Below are positions 61,239 through 64,000 of a stretch of 64,000 bases of DNA, one piece after another (positions within the stretch are counted from its first letter, which is position 1; each line of letters opens with the position of its first letter). The translations under genes and the position numbers were made by a program. This DNA comes from Actinoplanes sp. NBC_00393 (GTDB lineage Bacteria > Actinomycetota > Actinomycetes > Mycobacteriales > Micromonosporaceae). The stretch lies in assembly GCF_036053395.1 (NCBI RefSeq), contig NZ_CP107942.1, forward strand, positions 4,058,501-4,122,500, given 5' to 3'. Under the pieces are notes generated by a model that saw nothing but the letters and a program-made list of their open reading frames with translations, was not told where the DNA came from and did not search any database.

Positions 61239-62565
61239 TGAGTGGCGGCTCAGCGCGACCGGGTTCGGGGAGGACTGGTCGCACGAGCTGATCTTCGCTG
61301 AGGAGGTCGCCTGGGAGCGCGAGGACCTGGTGGCCGGGATGGCCGAGTTCCTCCGGACGGTGCCGGGCGTGACCGCGGTGGAGCACGTGGACCGGGAGGC
61401 CGTGGTGATCGCGGCTGCGGCCATGCCGACCGGGCGCCTGTCGGCGGCGGTGCGGCGCCGGTGGGAGAAGGCGAAGAAGCAGCGGCCGCCGTGGATGGCC
61501 GCGATGGACCGCGCGGCCCGGATGGTGGCGGAGCTCACCGGCTTCCAGCGGGACGGCTGGCAGCTGACCCGGACCGTCGACAGCGAATTGAGCCACATCA
61601 TCACCCTCGACCACTGGTCCGGCCGGGAACCGGGCGATCATTCCGTCACGATCGCGGCGTACGTCCGGCTCGACCTGCCGGACATCCGCCACCACGACGT
61701 CCTCCGTCACAACGGTCCCCTCGGCGACACCACGTCGCTCCGCGAGGTGGTCACCGGCCGGCTGCTGCCCACGCTGCATCCGTTGACGTCGGTGGACGCC
61801 CTGCTGGAGCGGTGGCAGAACCAGGGATCGATCGAGGAGCGCGGCACGTACCGGCTTCCAGAGATCCAGCTGCACGCCCGCGTCCTGGTGGCGCGTGGCC
61901 GTCTCGCCGAAGCTCGCGACCTATACCAGATCGACTTCGACCGGACCCCGCCGCGGCACCGCCCCTACCTGCTGCTGAACCTCGCCGAGCTCGGCGTGCC
62001 GGCGCTGACCACGGCGACCGATCCCCGGCTGAGCGTCGTCCAGGAGGCGACCCTGACGGCGTGGCACACGAGCACGTTGCCGCTCACCGACCGGCTGCGC
62101 GACCTCACCGGCCTGAGCCTGGACGGGACGCGCGAGTCCCTCGACGAGCTCTGGGCGTGGCTGCGGGTGTCACGGGACCGTCTCCAGGCCGAGTTCACCG
62201 ATGCGGCGCCGACGCTCGCGATGCCGTACTACGGCGTGCTGGCCGGCGGCACCAATGCTGCTGCCGCGCCCCGGGATCCGTGGTACCGGGTCACGGTCGA
62301 GCATGTCACCGCGTACGTCGGCGAGGTGGTGATCGCCCAGGCGCCGGGCACGGTCTGGGCCATCGGCGAGGACGGCGAACTGGCGCTGGTCCGCACCGCC
62401 GGAACCGGCCTGCTGTGGCGGGTGCTCGCCATCGTCCACGCCGACTTCGACACGCCCACCGACGAGTTCGACCCCCACCGGCTGCGCCGTCTGGCCGACG
62501 ACATGCTCCGCTGGGTCAACACAGACCCGAGAAATCAGGTCTGGATCACTCCCACCGGGTTCTAG
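61231..62565 (+). CDS. Hypothetical protein co-transcribed with the XRE regulator
   Basis: 444 residues, GTG start overlapping the regulator stop by 8 nt. No family recognised. An N-terminal acidic alpha/beta region (AEEVAWEREDLVAGMAEFL) is followed by a helical section with LHARVLVARGRLAEARDLYQ (TPR-like) and a C-terminal beta-rich domain (WYRVTVEHVTAYVGEVVIA). Soluble, no signal peptide. Placement after RpiB and XRE genes suggests a stress or nutrient module, unproven. Confidence 0.7.
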   Translation: MDDEWRLSATGFGEDWSHELIFAEEVAWEREDLVAGMAEFLRTVPGVTAVEHVDREAVVIAAAAMPTGRLSAAVRRRWEKAKKQRPPWMAAMDRAARMVAELTGFQRDGWQLTRTVDSELSHIITLDHWSGREPGDHSVTIAAYVRLDLPDIRHHDVLRHNGPLGDTTSLREVVTGRLLPTLHPLTSVDALLERWQNQGSIEERGTYRLPEIQLHARVLVARGRLAEARDLYQIDFDRTPPRHRPYLLLNLAELGVPALTTATDPRLSVVQEATLTAWHTSTLPLTDRLRDLTGLSLDGTRESLDELWAWLRVSRDRLQAEFTDAAPTLAMPYYGVLAGGTNAAAAPRDPWYRVTVEHVTAYVGEVVIAQAPGTVWAIGEDGELALVRTAGTGLLWRVLAIVHADFDTPTDEFDPHRLRRLADDMLRWVNTDPRNQVWITPTGF

Positions 62566-62633
62566 AAGCGGATCCCATTCCTGCTCACTCGAGCGAACCG
62601 GAGGCCGTGCAGCCAGGTCAGAACCGATCTCGC

Positions 62634-63356
62634 TCAACCTTCGCGGCTCCGCTGGTCCGCCTGCGGAGTGGCTCGGATCGCGACGACCACATCGTTCCCC
62701 ACAGCCGGGTCGACGACGCAGTGGAGTCCGAGGTCGGTAATGCGACCGTCTCGAACGTTCCACTCGCGGGCGCCCGGGTCACGTCCGAGTATCGAGCCGA
62801 GAGAGTCGATGGTGGCTTTCCAGAGATTCGCCCAAGCCCGCCGAGGCCCGACCACGAACGCCAGCTGAAGGGCGACGCCGCCATACGGCGAGGAGCCGTC
62901 CGTGATTTGATCGCGAATCTGTTGCTTGTAGGCGGTGCTGGTGGCCGACGCCGTGGTCCGAACATCGAATGAGTACGTTCCACCCGGATCGTTGACTCTG
63001 GAAGCCTGGCAAATCGCCACCGACGATACCGCCGCATGACGCTTGGTTGCCCACACAGAGGTGAACTGTCGGCCAGTTTCCTTCGCCAACTGCGGGACCA
63101 GTGGAAAGAGGTAGTTATCAAGGTCATTGAACGCAAGTAGCGGCACGGTATCGGGCAGCGCGACGTCAAGGCGCAACGCGAGCGGGTCAGGCGTATGACA
63201 CACCGGCTCTGCGATGGCCAAGCGGACCTGGGCGACGAAGGCGGCGAAACGTACCTGACCCGGTGTACCGCTCTTGTCCCAGCTAGCAAGGGCGGGCGCG
63301 ATGCCAAGCGTGCTGCCTACTGCATCGGGGCAGCCATAGAAGACAGGCGTAGTCAT
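62634..63356 (-). CDS. Hypothetical protein, possibly RusA-fold
   Basis: 240 residues. AFNDLDNYLFPLVPQLAKE is vaguely like the D-x-D-N metal segment of RusA-type resolvases, followed by GRQFTSVWATKRHAAVSSVAI and a helical C-half. The similarity is too thin for a function. Codon usage is less GC-rich than the neighbours, hinting at foreign origin. ATG start at 63356. Confidence 0.5.
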   Translation of the reverse strand: MTTPVFYGCPDAVGSTLGIAPALASWDKSGTPGQVRFAAFVAQVRLAIAEPVCHTPDPLALRLDVALPDTVPLLAFNDLDNYLFPLVPQLAKETGRQFTSVWATKRHAAVSSVAICQASRVNDPGGTYSFDVRTTASATSTAYKQQIRDQITDGSSPYGGVALQLAFVVGPRRAWANLWKATIDSLGSILGRDPGAREWNVRDGRITDLGLHCVVDPAVGNDVVVAIRATPQADQRSREG

Positions 63357-63400
63357 AACTTGAGTTCACCGTTGTCCACCATGCGTAGCAACAGGAGCTT

Positions 63401-64000
63401 GTGACGAAGCCTCGAGTCATGAGGGTGCACCGCCGACCAGGATTCTCGGCATCGATAGTATCCACCGGAATCCAAGTCCTGGACCGTGCATGGGCTACCC
63501 GCGACACCCGGGTGAACATCCGTCGCATCGCAGCCGTACGGACAGCTTCAGGCCGGTTCGCAGACTCAACCGCCTCCGCAGTACGGCTTCACCCAGCATG
63601 GCGTTCCCGCATATGGGCGCCGGGCTACCCGCCGCGGAAGGAATCGACCGCGGTGGCGATCGGTGTGACCGTGGTGGCGGTTGTCTTGACGCTGTGCATC
63701 GGTGGCACCGTCGCGCAATTCGTGATTGGTCGGTACCTCGGTGACGCCAAGCCGACGGTGACCATCGTCGAGCCGGAGACACTCGGCGGCCGGCTCAAGC
63801 TGGTGGTGGACGACGACGCGGAGGTGGGCGCCGTCATCACCGAGATCGAGGAGAGTCTGGCCAGTCATCTGGGCGCGGAGAACTCGTTCGGCGCCCTGTA
63901 CGGCGACCTCACTGACGACAACATGATTGCCGCCTCGTCCACCGAGGCAACGATCTTCAACCCGCGCGAGGAGTTGACAGCTGCGTTCGCCGCGTTCAGC
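63401..64000 (+). CDS. Membrane protein, 3' end cut by window
   Basis: Open to the window end (200 codons). A GTG at 63401 has AGGAG three bases upstream, giving a basic N-terminal segment (about 85 residues), then one TM around residues 84-105 (AVAIGVTVVAVVLTLCIGG) and an outside or inside soluble part (TVTIVEPETLGGRLKLVVDD). The first ~80 codons use rarer codons than the rest, so GTG 63653 at the TM is an alternative start. Family not recognised. Confidence 0.5.
   Translation, partial: MTKPRVMRVHRRPGFSASIVSTGIQVLDRAWATRDTRVNIRRIAAVRTASGRFADSTASAVRLHPAWRSRIWAPGYPPRKESTAVAIGVTVVAVVLTLCIGGTVAQFVIGRYLGDAKPTVTIVEPETLGGRLKLVVDDDAEVGAVITEIEESLASHLGAENSFGALYGDLTDDNMIAASSTEATIFNPREELTAAFAAFS

Noticed and set aside
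60696..62565. Toxin-antitoxin pair
   Set aside because: The XRE protein is longer than usual antitoxins and the 444-residue partner shows no known toxin motif.
63283..63528. 81-residue minus-strand open frame near the window end
   Set aside because: Translation is rich in Arg, Trp and Cys without a domain and it overlaps the start of the better-supported 62634-63356 gene and the 63401 frame on the other strand.

Overview
The window is very GC-rich throughout, with dense genes, many 1 to 4 nt start/stop overlaps, frequent GTG/TTG starts and several apparently leaderless genes. With ECF sigma factor, TetR, IclR and PadR regulators, Tat-exported enzymes, a latex-clearing protein and a spore photoproduct lyase, this points to a sporulating filamentous actinomycete. 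Micromonosporaceae (Actinoplanes-like) is my best guess by inference, not by any search. I saw no rRNA, tRNA, integrase, insertion sequence or CRISPR array.

1-17.9 kb, conflict/signalling island. After the tail of a flavin monooxygenase and a small regulator comes a minus-strand block of eleven genes read from 17.87 kb down to 1.39 kb. In transcription order these are: a Pycsar-type membrane effector (PycTM/DUF5706-like), a class III nucleotide cyclase-like protein, a large NTPase/repeat protein, an SPFH/band-7-like protein, a small membrane protein, a secreted and anchored von Willebrand A protein, a tubulin-like GTPase, a polytopic membrane protein, a kinase-like protein lacking the catalytic Asp, a zinc-ribbon P-loop GTPase, and a membrane-anchored protein resembling GTPase-associated (GAP1-type) proteins. 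The cyclase C-terminus and the NTPase N-terminus carry the same short motif (IGTVIGGD), like RHIM/bacterial amyloid signalling motifs. The arrangement suggests a sensor that recruits or activates a cyclase, whose product drives a membrane effector, joined to a tubulin/GTPase/vWA membrane-associated machine. A Crp-family regulator is divergently transcribed from the effector.

17.9-31.3 kb, mixed metabolic and regulatory genes. This holds a 3-hydroxyisobutyryl-CoA hydrolase-like enzyme, a sigma factor with a downstream membrane protein, a secreted repeat protein, TetR, a cupin/DUF418/GNAT operon, a vanadium haloperoxidase-like protein, an APH(6)-type kinase, a SUFU-domain protein, an internally deleted acetyltransferase, and a GH3 glucosidase. 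The GH3 gene is preceded by the remnant of an MFS transporter gene and a Crp-like box.

31.3-44.8 kb. A three-gene ABC exporter, with one permease carrying an extracellular lectin-like insert, is divergent from a NarL-type two-component pair. A Rieske oxygenase/reductase/IclR operon (vanillate-demethylase type) follows, then a HEAT-repeat protein, a YbdK-type carboxylate-amine ligase, a methyltransferase, and a double TetR regulator beside lcp.

44.8-54.2 kb. Extracellular polymer attack is represented by lcp rubber oxygenase and a PHB-depolymerase-type esterase. With them are a second APH-type kinase, an F420-type oxidoreductase and three small regulator/membrane-protein modules. Two of these modules have perfect inverted repeats at their promoters.

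54.2-64 kb. A compact minus-strand cluster has a fold-type III PLP enzyme (Y4yA-like), a cysteine-synthase/rhodanese fusion, a SufS-like desulfurase and a methyltransferase, and looks like a small sulfur/amino-acid biosynthetic unit. It is followed by spore photoproduct lyase, an RpiB-like isomerase with an XRE regulator and an unknown protein, an unrecognised protein, and a membrane protein cut by the window end.
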